From contig NZ_KQ947991.1 in assembly GCF_001513975.1 (NCBI RefSeq), positions 1-64,000 on the forward strand: a stretch of DNA of 64,000 nt, read 5' to 3'. This document shows, piece after piece, positions 29,601-37,767 of this stretch. How positions within the stretch are numbered: the stretch's first letter is position 1; each line of letters starts with the position of its first letter. Source of the stretch: Streptomyces curacoi (GTDB lineage: Bacteria > Actinomycetota > Actinomycetes > Streptomycetales > Streptomycetaceae). The position numbers and the translations under genes are program-made. The notes under the pieces are model-generated. The model was given only the letters and a program-made list of their open reading frames with translations, was not told the DNA's origin and made no database searches.

Positions 29601-31293
29601 CGCGCGCGTGCTCCGAGGCGCGCCGGGAGGCCTCGCGGGCGGTGTCCCAGGCGGCGACGGCGGTCTTCTCGGCGTCGCTCGCCGCGAGGGCCGCGCGGGC
29701 CGGGTCGGCGTCGGGCGCGCTGTCGTCGAGCCAGCCCGCACGGACGGCCTCGGCGGTCTCCTGCTCGACCTCGGACAGCCGCTGCCGCAGATGGCCGATC
29801 TCACTGCGGGCGCGCTGGGCCTCCGTGGCGGCCGTCGTGGAGTCGCGGTACGCGGACTCGCTGACCTCCTGGAGGGCGGCGGAGCGCTCCTCCTCCTCGT
29901 TGGCGAGGGTCTCGGCGCTCTCCGCGGCGGCGTGCAGGGCCCGTACGAGATCGACGGCGGCCTTGGCGCGGGCGGCCAGCGCGGGGGCCGCGTCCCGTTC
30001 GGCCTCCTGGATCGCGGCGGCCACGCGTGCGACGCGGTCGGCGGCGGCACGGTGTCGCAGGACGGCCTCGGCGGCCTGCCAGGCGGAGTGCAGGGTGCGC
30101 GCGTCGGCGAGCTCGCGCTTCTGCGCGGCCGCCGACTTCTCGGCCGCCGCGAGCGCCAACGAGGCGTGGCGGTAGGCGAGTTCGGCCGCGATCAGCGCGC
30201 TGCGCTCCCGCGCCGCCTCGGCGTGGGTGACGGCGTACGCGGCGGCGGTGACCCGCTGGGCGAGGTCGGCGGCCCGGACGCGCTCCTGGGCTCCACGCAC
30301 GGAGAGCCGCCGCGCCAGGGTCCGGGTCCGCCGCTCGGCCCCGGCATGGATGTCACGCGCGCGTGAGCGTGCCTCGGCGGCCTCGACGATCCGCCCGAGC
30401 AGGTCGACGGACCCGGCGGTGAAGTCCCTTTCGGCGATCAGCTCGGCGCGCCGGCCCAGCTTGTTGCCGAAGCCGCTGACCAGGTCGGCGAGGCCGTCGG
30501 TGTCCCGGGTGTCGGTCACGGCACGCAGCAGCAGGTCGGTGAAGTCGGAGTCCTTCTTGACCGCGAAGAGGCCGGCCGCCTCACCTTCGTCGGCGTTCAT
30601 CTCCCGCTGGTAGCGGAAGAGTTCGGGGTCGAGGCCGAGGTCGCCGAGGTGCTCGATCCACCGGTCGTGGATCTCCTCCCAGTGCACCTCCAGATGCGGA
30701 TACGCCTTGCCCGCCTCCGTGATGGCGTCCCGGAAGCCCTTCATGGTGCGGCGGCGCCCCTGCGCGCCCGACTGGCCCTCGGCGGGCGGTCGTACGGCGG
30801 TGGACTCGGCGACGGGCAGGTTGTCCAGGGACAGTCCGGGACCCGGCCGGAAGGAGTACCAGGCCTCGGCGAACTTCCGCGGGTCGTTGGAGACCTGGCG
30901 CCCGCGCCACTCGCTGACCTTGCCGACCACGACGCACTCGCCGGTGAGCGTGTGCTGCCACTCCAGCGCGACATGCCCGCAGTCGTCGGCGAGCAGGAAC
31001 TTGCGCAGCACACCGGAGCTGGCGCCGCCCAGGGTGTTGCGGTGGCCCGGCAGCATCACGGAGAAGATCAGCTTGAGCAGGACCGACTTCCCGCCGCCGT
31101 TCTCCAGGAAGAGCACCCCGGCGGGAGCGGGCCGGCGCGGCGGCCCGACGGGCTCCTCCTCGAAGAACTCCGCCTGGGTGGGCGCGGGGTCGGGCACGGG
31201 CTCGCCCACACCGCGCAGGTCCAGCACGGTGTCGGCGTAGCGCGCACCGGCCGGCCCGATGGAGTAGAGGCGGACCCGGGACAGCTCGTACAT
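26644..31293 (-). CDS. SMC-like coiled-coil ATPase (MukB/MksB/JetC-like)
   Basis: A 1549-residue SMC-type ATPase. The N-terminal Walker A is FLENGGGKSVLLKL (about 64-77). Long Ala/Glu/Arg-rich coiled coils run from about 290 to 690 and from 830 to 1340, around a globular hinge-like segment (about 690-810). The C-terminal head has the signature FSGGQLLTAAIALY (about 1411) and Walker B TLFLDNPIGRAN (about 1449). Walker B reads Asp-Asn where SMC proteins have Asp-Glu, which could mean slow or altered hydrolysis, or a different catalytic residue in this clade. It is the last gene of a three-gene operon with two smaller partners upstream, the layout of MukF-MukE-MukB, MksFEB and Wadjet JetABC. No JetD/MksG nuclease gene lies nearby. 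Role inferred: chromosome or foreign-DNA condensation. Confidence 0.85.
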   Translation of the reverse strand: MYELSRVRLYSIGPAGARYADTVLDLRGVGEPVPDPAPTQAEFFEEEPVGPPRRPAPAGVLFLENGGGKSVLLKLIFSVMLPGHRNTLGGASSGVLRKFLLADDCGHVALEWQHTLTGECVVVGKVSEWRGRQVSNDPRKFAEAWYSFRPGPGLSLDNLPVAESTAVRPPAEGQSGAQGRRRTMKGFRDAITEAGKAYPHLEVHWEEIHDRWIEHLGDLGLDPELFRYQREMNADEGEAAGLFAVKKDSDFTDLLLRAVTDTRDTDGLADLVSGFGNKLGRRAELIAERDFTAGSVDLLGRIVEAAEARSRARDIHAGAERRTRTLARRLSVRGAQERVRAADLAQRVTAAAYAVTHAEAARERSALIAAELAYRHASLALAAAEKSAAAQKRELADARTLHSAWQAAEAVLRHRAAADRVARVAAAIQEAERDAAPALAARAKAAVDLVRALHAAAESAETLANEEEERSAALQEVSESAYRDSTTAATEAQRARSEIGHLRQRLSEVEQETAEAVRAGWLDDSAPDADPARAALAASDAEKTAVAAWDTAREASRRASEHAREAASAESRAELTAARAADAAAAAERSYEAERRLAESLAAEERLAELLGLAGESGAKRGTVPAPRSGGDDAKGAVASAFTEGALTPEELDRFADELRELLDDAVSGAERQLFELRTAAADDSRILGALGDGGLLPPGPDVLATVEFLGEQGIPALPGWRYLAQAVDPADHARVLAARPELVDGVIITDPDTHARAREALSDAALLPRSAVAVGTAAALLAPTPAPEAQDGDVFLVPPNPAMHDEHAADEERQALRARATERDEEIRTLAARLGKDRELAARLASWRTGCPAGRLVELAQAARDAREFAEESEAELAEARTVRAEADEAAAEAAQVRDERQEAAQKARRAADALAGLAFRLRERAGWQVKLRELADEATESEARAQACLERARAADEDRRAAQRAADDARRTARALRAERSEIAGAPDDVPDTDADAPKASLPALREAYRAASQVYEKVGVGADLRAEQARAESDESAARAELDRLSNKVRTRAEQLLQSPDGSDGPSRQAAAARAEELVQLLETRMSSASEQLGRLRGEAERHAPEDGEAHTELAEELQPRDAEHAQALLRTATTELASRTEALAQAREAHAELLEAHRAAEDAASGFDEIAAMLRDLLREHTTDEEHEEPEPYPGSLEEARQSAAEARRSLRGCAADLSAAEAAVREASDVLVRHANSTRYEQVRTPARQQIRELPASALPEHAQKWADAFAPRLRVLTDELAQLERNRDSIVDRLRGLVESALATLRSAQRLSRLPEGLGEWSGQEFLRIRFEEPDQATLTERLGEVIDEATRAAVKKNSDLRRDGMSLLLRGVAAALRPKGVAVEILKPDAVLRAERVPVGQMGDVFSGGQLLTAAIALYCTMAALRSNDRGRDRHRHAGTLFLDNPIGRANATYLLELQRAVSDALGVQLLYTTGLFDTTALAEFPLVIRLRNDADLRAGLKYIRVEEHLRPGLPQQAAAGEAVHSEITATRMFKRPAPAAP

Positions 31294-31333
31294 GGCGGAC
31301 TCTCGTAAGTCTTCGTCAGATCGGGGAAGATCG

Positions 31334-31450
31334 GGGCTTCAGGTGGGGTTTCGGGGAGCTTCAGGCGGAGTGCGGAGTTTCGGGCTTCAGGCGGAGTGCC
31401 GAGTTTCGGGCTCCGGGCGAAGTGCGGAGTTTCGGGCTTCAGGCGGAGTG
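31334..31450. repeat. 26-bp tandem repeats between the two downstream SMC-operon genes
   Basis: About four diverged copies of a 26-base unit fill the gap between the stop of the 293-residue gene and the start of the SMC gene. On the minus strand the unit is CTCCGCCTGAAGCCC followed by GAAACTCCGCA. The stop codon of the upstream gene (TGA, 31441-31439) is itself inside the first copy. Two copies are identical and the others differ by a few bases. Confidence 0.85.
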
Positions 31451-32320
31451 GAACGGCAGCCCGGCGTCGGCCACCAGATCCAGGTCGTCCGTGTCCTCGG
31501 GCGGCAGCAGGGTCGGCGTGCCGTCGGTGACCGGGACCACGCCCAGCTCCAGCAGTTCGGCCATGGCGGCGCTGCCGGCCATGTCACGCACCTGGAGTTG
31601 GTAGCGGGCGGTCGTGCGGTAGGTGCCGCCGTTGTCGTCGCCCGTGCGCTGCAGGAAGCCGGAGTCGGTGAGGAACGCCACGGCCTTGCCGACGATGCCG
31701 GTCGTGGAGCCCGCGAGCCGGCGGGCGTCCTTGGTGGCGCCGGTGGCGCTGCGTCTGACCCAGATCCGCCAGGCGGCCTCCAGGCCGGGCGCGTCCGTGG
31801 CGGGGTCGGTGTTCTCCCCCTGCTCGGCCGCCCGTTCCTCCAGGCGACGGCAGGCCTGCCGTACGAAGGCGTCGACGCCGTTGACCGTGACCCGCCCGAT
31901 GTAGCCGTCGTCGGCGAGGTCCTCGGGCCGCGGAAACGCCATGGCGGCGACGGCGAGATGGGCCAGCCCATGCAGGAACCGGTCGCTGCCGTCGGCCGAC
32001 GTACGACGCGCGTAGTCGCCCATGCGCACGGCGAACACCGAGTCCTCGGCGGCGGTCACCGCCATCCCCGCGCGCGGGGACACCTCCAGCACGATCAGTC
32101 CCAACCCCGCGGCCACGGCGTCGGCCAGCCGCGCGAACGACGGGTCCTCGCGATAGCGCCGCAGCAGCTCGGTGTACTCCTGGTCCCGGGCGGGCTGCAG
32201 CTTGGGCTGGAGCCCGAAAGCGACGAGCCGGGCCGCGTCGGCGGCGTCCGCGGGGGTGACCGCGGCGGTCGCCGACGGGGCGGGGGCCTCCGCGTCACTC
32301 CACTCGACGTGCTCGCTCAC
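31439..32320 (-). CDS. SMC-operon middle protein (MukE/JetB-like position)
   Basis: A 293-residue, largely helical soluble protein; I do not recognise a named domain with certainty. It has a patch typical of winged-helix regions (GIVGKAVAFLTDSGFLQRT then GTYRTTARYQLQVRDM) at about 200-245. This and its place between the putative kleisin and the SMC ATPase fit MukE/MksE/JetB proteins. The GTG start follows AAGGAG. A 12-codon frame (MSEQQRSKEHQP) bridges the preceding stop and this start with one-base-shifted overlaps. Confidence 0.7.
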   Translation of the reverse strand: MSEHVEWSDAEAPAPSATAAVTPADAADAARLVAFGLQPKLQPARDQEYTELLRRYREDPSFARLADAVAAGLGLIVLEVSPRAGMAVTAAEDSVFAVRMGDYARRTSADGSDRFLHGLAHLAVAAMAFPRPEDLADDGYIGRVTVNGVDAFVRQACRRLEERAAEQGENTDPATDAPGLEAAWRIWVRRSATGATKDARRLAGSTTGIVGKAVAFLTDSGFLQRTGDDNGGTYRTTARYQLQVRDMAGSAAMAELLELGVVPVTDGTPTLLPPEDTDDLDLVADAGLPFHSA

Positions 32321-32351
32321 GGTTGGTGCTCCTTGCTCCGCTGTTGCTCAC

Positions 32352-33878
32352 TCATGCTGCTTCCGTCCGGTCGGCGGCCATCCCGGCCGCGTCCAGCAGG
32401 GCCGTCCCCACGATCAGGTCGGCCCCGCCGAACTCGGGATCGTCCAGCTCCGTCCCGTCGTCCACGGCGAACAGCAGCTTCTCCTCCCCCTGCCGATAGG
32501 CGGTCCCGACCGGCGGGCTGGCGGCGTGCACCGCCAGCAACGCCACCAGGTAGGGAAGGTCCGGGTCCTGGCGCCGCGCCTCGGCCAACAGGCCCGACAG
32601 GCGGCGCGGCGCGTCGGCCGGCAGGTCCAGCAGGTTCATCGCCGCGGCCAGCTGCTCCTCGCTGAACCGGCTGTCGTCCGGCGTGGCGATGAGATCCGGC
32701 TCGGGCATCTCGGCCCCCAGGTGCTCCCGTTCCACCGGCGGCGTCAGCAGTATGTCGACAAGATCACCCACCCGGACCGACACCGGCGTCCGCAGCCCGG
32801 TCCCGCGCGCGAAGAAGGCGTCCGTGACCCGGACGGCCTGCTCCAGCGGCAGCGGCAGGACGGGGGCGACGAGATGTCCGTACAGGTCTATTCCGGAGGT
32901 CGTCATGGGCGTCGCGAAGGCCTGTCGGTCCTGTTCGGCACGGAACAGCGGTCCCGCCTCCAGCAGGCGGGACTGCAGCTGGGTGTGCCGCCGGATGCAG
33001 TCCTTGACGATGTCGACCAGCTCGGCCGCACGGCGCTTGTGCTCCGGGTCCTCGGTCTCGTCCCGTGCCTTGCGGATGTTGGTGAGGATCGCGTTCTCGT
33101 GGCGGTACCGGTCGGCGACGTGGTCGAGCGCCTCGGCGATCATGTCCGGCACGGCGTTCAGCCAGTCCACCGCGCGGACGTTCCGCCGGGTCGCCTCCAG
33201 CGCCTTGCGGAGCGTCTCCGAGTACTGGACGGTCCGGTACCGGGCCTGCTCTGCGGCCAGCTGCGCGTCGGCGAGGCGGCCGCGGTTGATCAGGACCTCC
33301 AGCTTGACCTCGGCGGCGATCTGCGCGCTGGTCACGTCGGTGTCGAGGGCGCCGACGAGGACGTTGACCGCCTCGTCGGTGGTACGGAGGTACACCGTGC
33401 CCCCCGGCCCGGGCACCTCCTCGATCAGCTTGAAGTCGTAGTCACGGCGGACATAGCTGCCGTCCGGCGCGAAGGTGCCGTACACCGCCCGGAAGCCGCG
33501 GTCCACACTGCCGACGTTGATCAGGTTCTCCAGGACCCAGCGGGCCACCCGCTCGTGCTCGGCGACGGGGCGCCGCGGGGCCTGGGCGGCGATGCGCGGG
33601 ATGAGCCGGGCGACGATCTGGTCGTGGTCCGCGCCGGTGTCGAAGTCCATGTTCAGTGTGACGAGGTCGATGGCGGCGAGCGCCACCTCCGCCATGCCGT
33701 ACACCGAGTACTCGCCCGCGAGGTTGGCCTTGCGCGCGTCGAGGTCGTGCAGCGGCGCGGTGCAGGCGAGCGCGCGCAGCCGCCGCGCCAGTCCCTCGTC
33801 GGCGGCCGGGCCCGGAGCGGGGCGCGGCCCCGCGCTGAGCTGGGGCGGAACACGGTCCGTCGGTGCAGGCGAAGTCAC
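32352..33878 (-). CDS. SMC-operon first protein (MukF/JetA-like position, putative kleisin)
   Basis: A 508-residue helical protein, presumed kleisin-like subunit of the SMC complex from its position as first gene and its size; the sequence has no motif I can name. It contains RRDYDFKLIEEVPGPGGTVYLRTTDEAVN, split here, at about 145-170 and a long central helical segment (about 190-320). I chose the GTG at 33878: TAGTCT stands seven bases upstream as a possible -10, which would make a leaderless transcript. An in-frame ATG at 33908 is the alternative (518 residues). Confidence 0.7.
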   Translation of the reverse strand: MTSPAPTDRVPPQLSAGPRPAPGPAADEGLARRLRALACTAPLHDLDARKANLAGEYSVYGMAEVALAAIDLVTLNMDFDTGADHDQIVARLIPRIAAQAPRRPVAEHERVARWVLENLINVGSVDRGFRAVYGTFAPDGSYVRRDYDFKLIEEVPGPGGTVYLRTTDEAVNVLVGALDTDVTSAQIAAEVKLEVLINRGRLADAQLAAEQARYRTVQYSETLRKALEATRRNVRAVDWLNAVPDMIAEALDHVADRYRHENAILTNIRKARDETEDPEHKRRAAELVDIVKDCIRRHTQLQSRLLEAGPLFRAEQDRQAFATPMTTSGIDLYGHLVAPVLPLPLEQAVRVTDAFFARGTGLRTPVSVRVGDLVDILLTPPVEREHLGAEMPEPDLIATPDDSRFSEEQLAAAMNLLDLPADAPRRLSGLLAEARRQDPDLPYLVALLAVHAASPPVGTAYRQGEEKLLFAVDDGTELDDPEFGGADLIVGTALLDAAGMAADRTEAA

Positions 33879-33945
33879 GGTGCACAGACTAGGTCCTGGG
33901 TCTGACATCGACCCAAACGAAGCGCTCCGCCGGTTGAGCCGGGGA

Positions 33946-33973
33946 ACAAGAGTTGTGTGACAAGGGTTGTGTC
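33946..33973. repeat. 14-bp tandem duplication
   Basis: ACAAGAGTTGTGTG is followed directly by ACAAGGGTTGTGTC in the gap between the GntR gene and the SMC operon promoter. Confidence 0.75.
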
Positions 33974-33983
33974 TACAGGCCGT

Positions 33984-34012
33984 CTGTGGCTGGTCGCGCA
34001 GTTCCCCGCGCC
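33984..34012. repeat. Dispersed Streptomyces intergenic element
   Basis: TGGCTGGTCGCGCAGTTCC and the following CCGCGCC match an element I recall from intergenic regions of many Streptomyces genomes. It sits just after the stop of the GntR gene, where it may act as terminator together with CCTCTCAGGGGGCGC. Identification is by memory. Confidence 0.5.
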
Positions 34013-34014
34013 TC

Positions 34015-34710
34015 TCAGGGGGCGCTTGCCACCCGGCGTCGATAGACCTCCACGACCCGCTCGAGCGAGTCCTTGAGGTAGACCCGCAGCAGCTTCTCGG
34101 CCTCCGTCTTGTCTCCTGCCTCCAGCGCCTGGAGAATCTGCCGGTTGCGCGCCAGATACGGCTCGTGCAGCCGCTCCGGGTCGTCCACGACGTGGAAGGC
34201 GAGGCGCAGCTCGGCGAAGACGCTGCGCATCAGTTCATCGGTGCGGGCGCTCCCGGCGAGGGAGACCAGCTCGCGGTGGAAGTGGATGTTGGCGGTACCC
34301 ACACCTTTCCAGTCATCCTCGGCAGACGCCCGGCGGCCCTCCTCGACGGCCGCTGCGAGGCCGTCCAGACCGTACGGCGGCTCCCCGAGCCCCCGCACGA
34401 CGGCACACTCGACGAGCCCGCGCGTGCGGTAGATGTCCTCGACGTCCTCCACGGTCAGGACCCGGACGAAAACGCCCCGGTTCAGCTCGTGCACGAGGAG
34501 ACGTTCGTGCGTGAGCAGCCGGAACGCCTCGCGCAGCGTGTTGCGGGAGACGCCGAGCGCGCCGCCGATGCTGTCCTCCGACAGCCGGGTGCCGGGTGGG
34601 AAGAACCCCTCGGCGATACGGCTACGAAGGATGTCCGAAACCCGCTCCGCGGTGCTGGTGCGGCCCAGGAGGGCGCGGTCCTCGGCGAGTGAGGTCAGCT
34701 GCTCTGCCAT
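34015..34710 (-). CDS. GntR-family regulator (FadR subfamily, FCD domain)
   Basis: A 231-residue regulator with an N-terminal winged helix (GTRLSEDSIGGALGVSRNTLREAFRLL) and a C-terminal all-helical FCD ligand domain with metal-ligand-like histidine NIHFHRELV and Arg/Asp-rich helices. The start at 34710 (MAEQLTSL) has no ribosome binding site, so a leaderless message is possible; the frame extends 21 codons to a TTG inside the presumed operator. It is divergent from the MFS-DUF1445-pxpABC operon and is the likely local regulator, with 5-oxoproline or a related acid as candidate ligand (inference). Confidence 0.9.
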   Translation of the reverse strand: MAEQLTSLAEDRALLGRTSTAERVSDILRSRIAEGFFPPGTRLSEDSIGGALGVSRNTLREAFRLLTHERLLVHELNRGVFVRVLTVEDVEDIYRTRGLVECAVVRGLGEPPYGLDGLAAAVEEGRRASAEDDWKGVGTANIHFHRELVSLAGSARTDELMRSVFAELRLAFHVVDDPERLHEPYLARNRQILQALEAGDKTEAEKLLRVYLKDSLERVVEVYRRRVASAP

Positions 34711-34760
34711 GCCGGAATTCAATCGCAGATGACAAGAACGAACCAACATGGGTATTGAGG

Positions 34761-34775
34761 GATCGTTGAACAATC
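34761..34775. promoter_or_regulatory. Putative GntR/FadR-type operator
   Basis: GATCGTTGAACAATC is a near-perfect inverted repeat and contains TCGTTGAACAA, which fits the FadR-subfamily pattern TNGTNNNACNA. It lies in the divergent region between the GntR gene and the 5-oxoproline operon, about 70 bases before the MFS start. Confidence 0.6.
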
Positions 34776-34844
34776 CTCTACGGTGCTACGACACCGGCAC
34801 GGCTCAATCCCCAGCACCCTCCGTCCCCTCTCTGCGAGGTGCCC

Positions 34845-36143
34845 ATGAGCTCGACCCCTCCATCGCAGGCACTGACCGACACCCACGCCACCTCTGACGA
34901 ACGCGCCGCCGACGACGGCGCGTTCGGCTGGTTGCGCGCCCTGGGTCCGCGCGGTCGCCGCGCCTTCGCCGGGGCGTTCGGCGGCTATGCCCTGGACTCG
35001 TACGACTACTTCACGCTGCCGCTGAGCATGGTCGCGCTGGCCGCGTACTTCGGCCTGGACAGCGGCCAGACCGGCCTGTTCACCACCGTCACGCTCGTGG
35101 TCTCCGCGATCGGCGGCGCCCTCGCGGGCGTGCTGGCCGACCGGATCGGCCGAGTGAAGGCGCTGATGATCACCGTGATCACCTACGCGGTCTTCACCGT
35201 CGCCTGCGGCTTCGCGCCCAACTACGAGACGCTGCTGGTCTTCCGCGCCCTCCAGGGCCTCGGTTTCGGCGGTGAGTGGGCGGTCGGCGCGATCCTCGTC
35301 GCCGAGTACGCGAGCGCCAGGCACCGGGGCCGCACCCTCGGCGCGATCCAGAGCTCGTGGGCCGTCGGCTGGGCCCTGGCCGCGATCATGTACACCCTGG
35401 TCTTCTCCCTCGTCGACGACGACCTGGCCTGGCGCGTGATGTTCTGGACCGGCGCCCTGCCCGCGCTGCTCGTCATCTGGATGCGGCGCCGGGTGCACGA
35501 CGCTCCCGAGGCAGTGGCCGTGCGTGAACAGAGCGCCGAGAAGGGCTCGTTCGCGGCGATCTTCAAGGGCCGTCTGCTGCGTACGACGGTCTTCGCGGGG
35601 CTGCTCTCCACCGGCGTCCAGGGCGGCTACTACACCCTCGCCACCTGGGTGCCCACCTATCTGAAGACCGAGCGCGAGCTGTCGGTCGTCGGCACCGGCG
35701 GTTATCTGACGTTCCTGATCTCGGGCGCCTTCATCGGCTATCTGACCGGCGGCTACCTCACCGACCGGCTGGGCCGCCGGCGCAACATCTGGCTGTTCGC
35801 CCTGCTGTCGGCGGTCTGCATCCTGGCGTACGCGAACATCCCGAGCGGCGCCAACACCCTGCTCCTGGTGCTCGGGTTCCCGCTCGGGTTCTGCATGTCG
35901 GCGATCTTCAGCGGGTTCGGGTCCTACCTGAGCGAGCTGTACCCGACGGCCGTGCGCGGGACGGGACAGGGCTTCACCTACAACACCGGTCGCGCGGTGG
36001 GCGCCGTCTTCCCCACCACCGTCGGCTTCCTGGCGGACAGCTGGGGCGTGGGCGGTGCGCTGGTCTTCGGCGCGATCGGCTACGGCATCGCTGCGCTGGC
36101 CCTGCTCGGACTGCCGGAGACCCGCGGGAAGGAGCTGGTGTGA
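34845..36143 (+). CDS. MFS transporter of the 5-oxoproline operon
   Basis: A 432-residue, 12-span transporter of the sugar/organic-acid:proton symporter type. It has the motif LADRIGRVKAL between TM2 and TM3, its repeat LTDRLGRRRN in the second half, and GGEWAVGAILVAEYA in TM4-5, as in JEN/ShiA-like carriers. GAGG precedes the ATG. The stop overlaps the next GTG (GTGA, 36140). The cargo is probably 5-oxoproline or a related carboxylate, judged only from its neighbours. Confidence 0.9.
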   Translation: MSSTPPSQALTDTHATSDERAADDGAFGWLRALGPRGRRAFAGAFGGYALDSYDYFTLPLSMVALAAYFGLDSGQTGLFTTVTLVVSAIGGALAGVLADRIGRVKALMITVITYAVFTVACGFAPNYETLLVFRALQGLGFGGEWAVGAILVAEYASARHRGRTLGAIQSSWAVGWALAAIMYTLVFSLVDDDLAWRVMFWTGALPALLVIWMRRRVHDAPEAVAVREQSAEKGSFAAIFKGRLLRTTVFAGLLSTGVQGGYYTLATWVPTYLKTERELSVVGTGGYLTFLISGAFIGYLTGGYLTDRLGRRRNIWLFALLSAVCILAYANIPSGANTLLLVLGFPLGFCMSAIFSGFGSYLSELYPTAVRGTGQGFTYNTGRAVGAVFPTTVGFLADSWGVGGALVFGAIGYGIAALALLGLPETRGKELV

Positions 36144-36961
36144 ACCGTACGGAGGACCGCCCGGTCACCCTCGTCGACGAGCACGCGCGCGCGTGGAGCC
36201 CGAAAACCGCCCGCGCCCGCTTCCGGAACGGCCTCACGGGCCCCACGGCCGGGGTCGCGGCCGGCCACACCCAGGCCAACCTGATCTCGGTGCCCGCCGA
36301 CTGGGCGTACGACATGCTGCTGTTCTGCCAGCGCAACCCCAAGCCCTGCCCGGTCCTCGACGTCACCGACGCCGGCTCCTGGACGACCGTCCTCGCCGAC
36401 GGCGCCGACCTGCGCACCGACCTGCCGCGCTACCGGGTGTGGCGGGACGGCGTGCTGGTGGACGAGCCGACCGACGTACGGGCGCACTGGCGGGAGGACC
36501 TGGTGTCGTTCCTCATCGGCTGCAGCTTCACCTTCGAGTGGGCGCTGGCCGGGGCGGGCGTCCCGATCCGCCATGTCGAGCAGGGCCGCAACGTGCCGAT
36601 GTACGTCACCAACCTCCGGTGCCGCCACGCGGGGCGGCTGCGCGGGCCGATGGTGGTGTCCATGCGCCCGGTGCCGCCGGAGCACCTGTCGGCGGCCCTG
36701 AGGGAGAGCTCTCTCCTCCCGGCGGTGCACGGCAGCCCCGTACACTGCGGCGATCCCTCGGTGCTCGGCATCGACGACCTCGGCCGGCCCGACTTCGGCG
36801 ACCCGGTGGACGCCGAACCGGACGACATCCCGGTGTTCTGGGCCTGCGGAGTGACCCCACAGGCGGCGGTGATGGCCTCGCGCCCGCCCTTCGCCCTCAC
36901 CCACGCCCCTGGGCAGATGTTCCTCACCGACGCCCGCGACGAGCAGTACCGCGTGGCCTGA
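36140..36961 (+). CDS. DUF1445 protein (YcsI-like putative hydro-lyase / D-glutamate cyclase family)
   Basis: A 273-residue soluble protein of the DUF1445 family, with the conserved NLISVPADWAYDMLLFCQRNPKPCP (given in part) near residue 50, SCSFTFEWAL-like region near 130 and VFWACGVTPQ near 235. Members sit beside YcsF/KipI/KipA genes, and a mammalian relative hydrolyses D-glutamate lactam (5-oxo-D-proline), so a role handling the D form of the substrate is plausible. It is coupled to the MFS gene by a GTGA overlap. Confidence 0.88.
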   Translation: MNRTEDRPVTLVDEHARAWSPKTARARFRNGLTGPTAGVAAGHTQANLISVPADWAYDMLLFCQRNPKPCPVLDVTDAGSWTTVLADGADLRTDLPRYRVWRDGVLVDEPTDVRAHWREDLVSFLIGCSFTFEWALAGAGVPIRHVEQGRNVPMYVTNLRCRHAGRLRGPMVVSMRPVPPEHLSAALRESSLLPAVHGSPVHCGDPSVLGIDDLGRPDFGDPVDAEPDDIPVFWACGVTPQAAVMASRPPFALTHAPGQMFLTDARDEQYRVA

Positions 36962-36999
36962 CCGCACACACCGTCCGACGACACGGAGACCCGACGTCC

Positions 37000-37767
37000 A
37001 TGACCTCGATCGACCTGAACGCCGACCTCGGCGAGGGCTTCGGCCGCTGGCAGCTGACCGACGACGAACGGCTGCTGTCCGTCGTCACCAGCGCCAACGT
37101 GGCCTGCGGCTTCCACGCCGGGGACGCGGCCACCATGCGGCGGGTGTGCGAGCAGGCGGCCGAGCGCGGGGTACGGATCGGCGCGCAGGTCTCCTACCGG
37201 GACCTGGCGGGGTTCGGGCGGCGCGCGATGGACGTGCCGCCCGCCGAGCTGGCGGCCGAAGTGGCCTACCAGATCGGCGCCCTGGAGGTCTTCGCGCGGG
37301 CGGCGGGCACGCGCGTGTCGTACGTCAAGCCGCACGGCGCGCTCTACAACCGCGTCGTGCACGACGAGGAGCAGGCCGGCGCGGTCGTCGACGGCGTGCT
37401 CCTCGCGACACGGGCGGACGCCACCCTGCCCGTGCTCGGTCTGCCCGGCTCCCGGCTGCTGGAGCTGGCCGCCAAGGCCGGGCTGCCGGCCGTGACGGAG
37501 GCGTTCGCGGACCGCGCGTACACGGAGCGGGGCACGCTCGTGCCGCGCGGGCAGGACGGCGCCGTTGTCACCGATCCGGAGGCCGTGGTGGAGCGCTCGG
37601 TGGGCCTGGCCCGCTCGGGCGTGGTCATCTCCCACACCGGGACGCGGGTTGAGGTACGCGCACGCTCCCTGTGCCTGCACGGGGACACGCCCGGTGCCGT
37701 CGAGCTGGCCCGCCGGGTGCGGGCGCGGCTGGAGGAGTCGGGTGTCCGGGTGGAGGCCTTCGTATGA
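37000..37767 (+). CDS. pxpA: 5-oxoprolinase subunit PxpA (LamB/YcsF family)
   Basis: A 255-residue YcsF-type protein, TIM-barrel-like subunit of the bacterial ATP-dependent 5-oxoprolinase PxpABC, which opens 5-oxoproline to glutamate. It begins DLNADLGEGFGRW and contains NVACGFHAGD, YVKPHGALYN and a conserved AFADRAYTERGTLVPR, all diagnostic. Start ATG at 37000 is 38 bases after the DUF1445 gene. The stop overlaps the pxpB ATG (ATGA at 37764). Confidence 0.95.
   Translation: MTSIDLNADLGEGFGRWQLTDDERLLSVVTSANVACGFHAGDAATMRRVCEQAAERGVRIGAQVSYRDLAGFGRRAMDVPPAELAAEVAYQIGALEVFARAAGTRVSYVKPHGALYNRVVHDEEQAGAVVDGVLLATRADATLPVLGLPGSRLLELAAKAGLPAVTEAFADRAYTERGTLVPRGQDGAVVTDPEAVVERSVGLARSGVVISHTGTRVEVRARSLCLHGDTPGAVELARRVRARLEESGVRVEAFV

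Noticed and set aside
30027..30613. Overlapping plus-strand frames inside the SMC gene
   Set aside because: Shadows of the Ala/Arg/Glu-rich coiled-coil region.
26644..34015. Complete four-gene Wadjet defence system
   Set aside because: No JetD/topoisomerase-VI-like nuclease gene on either side; only a three-gene layout is supported.
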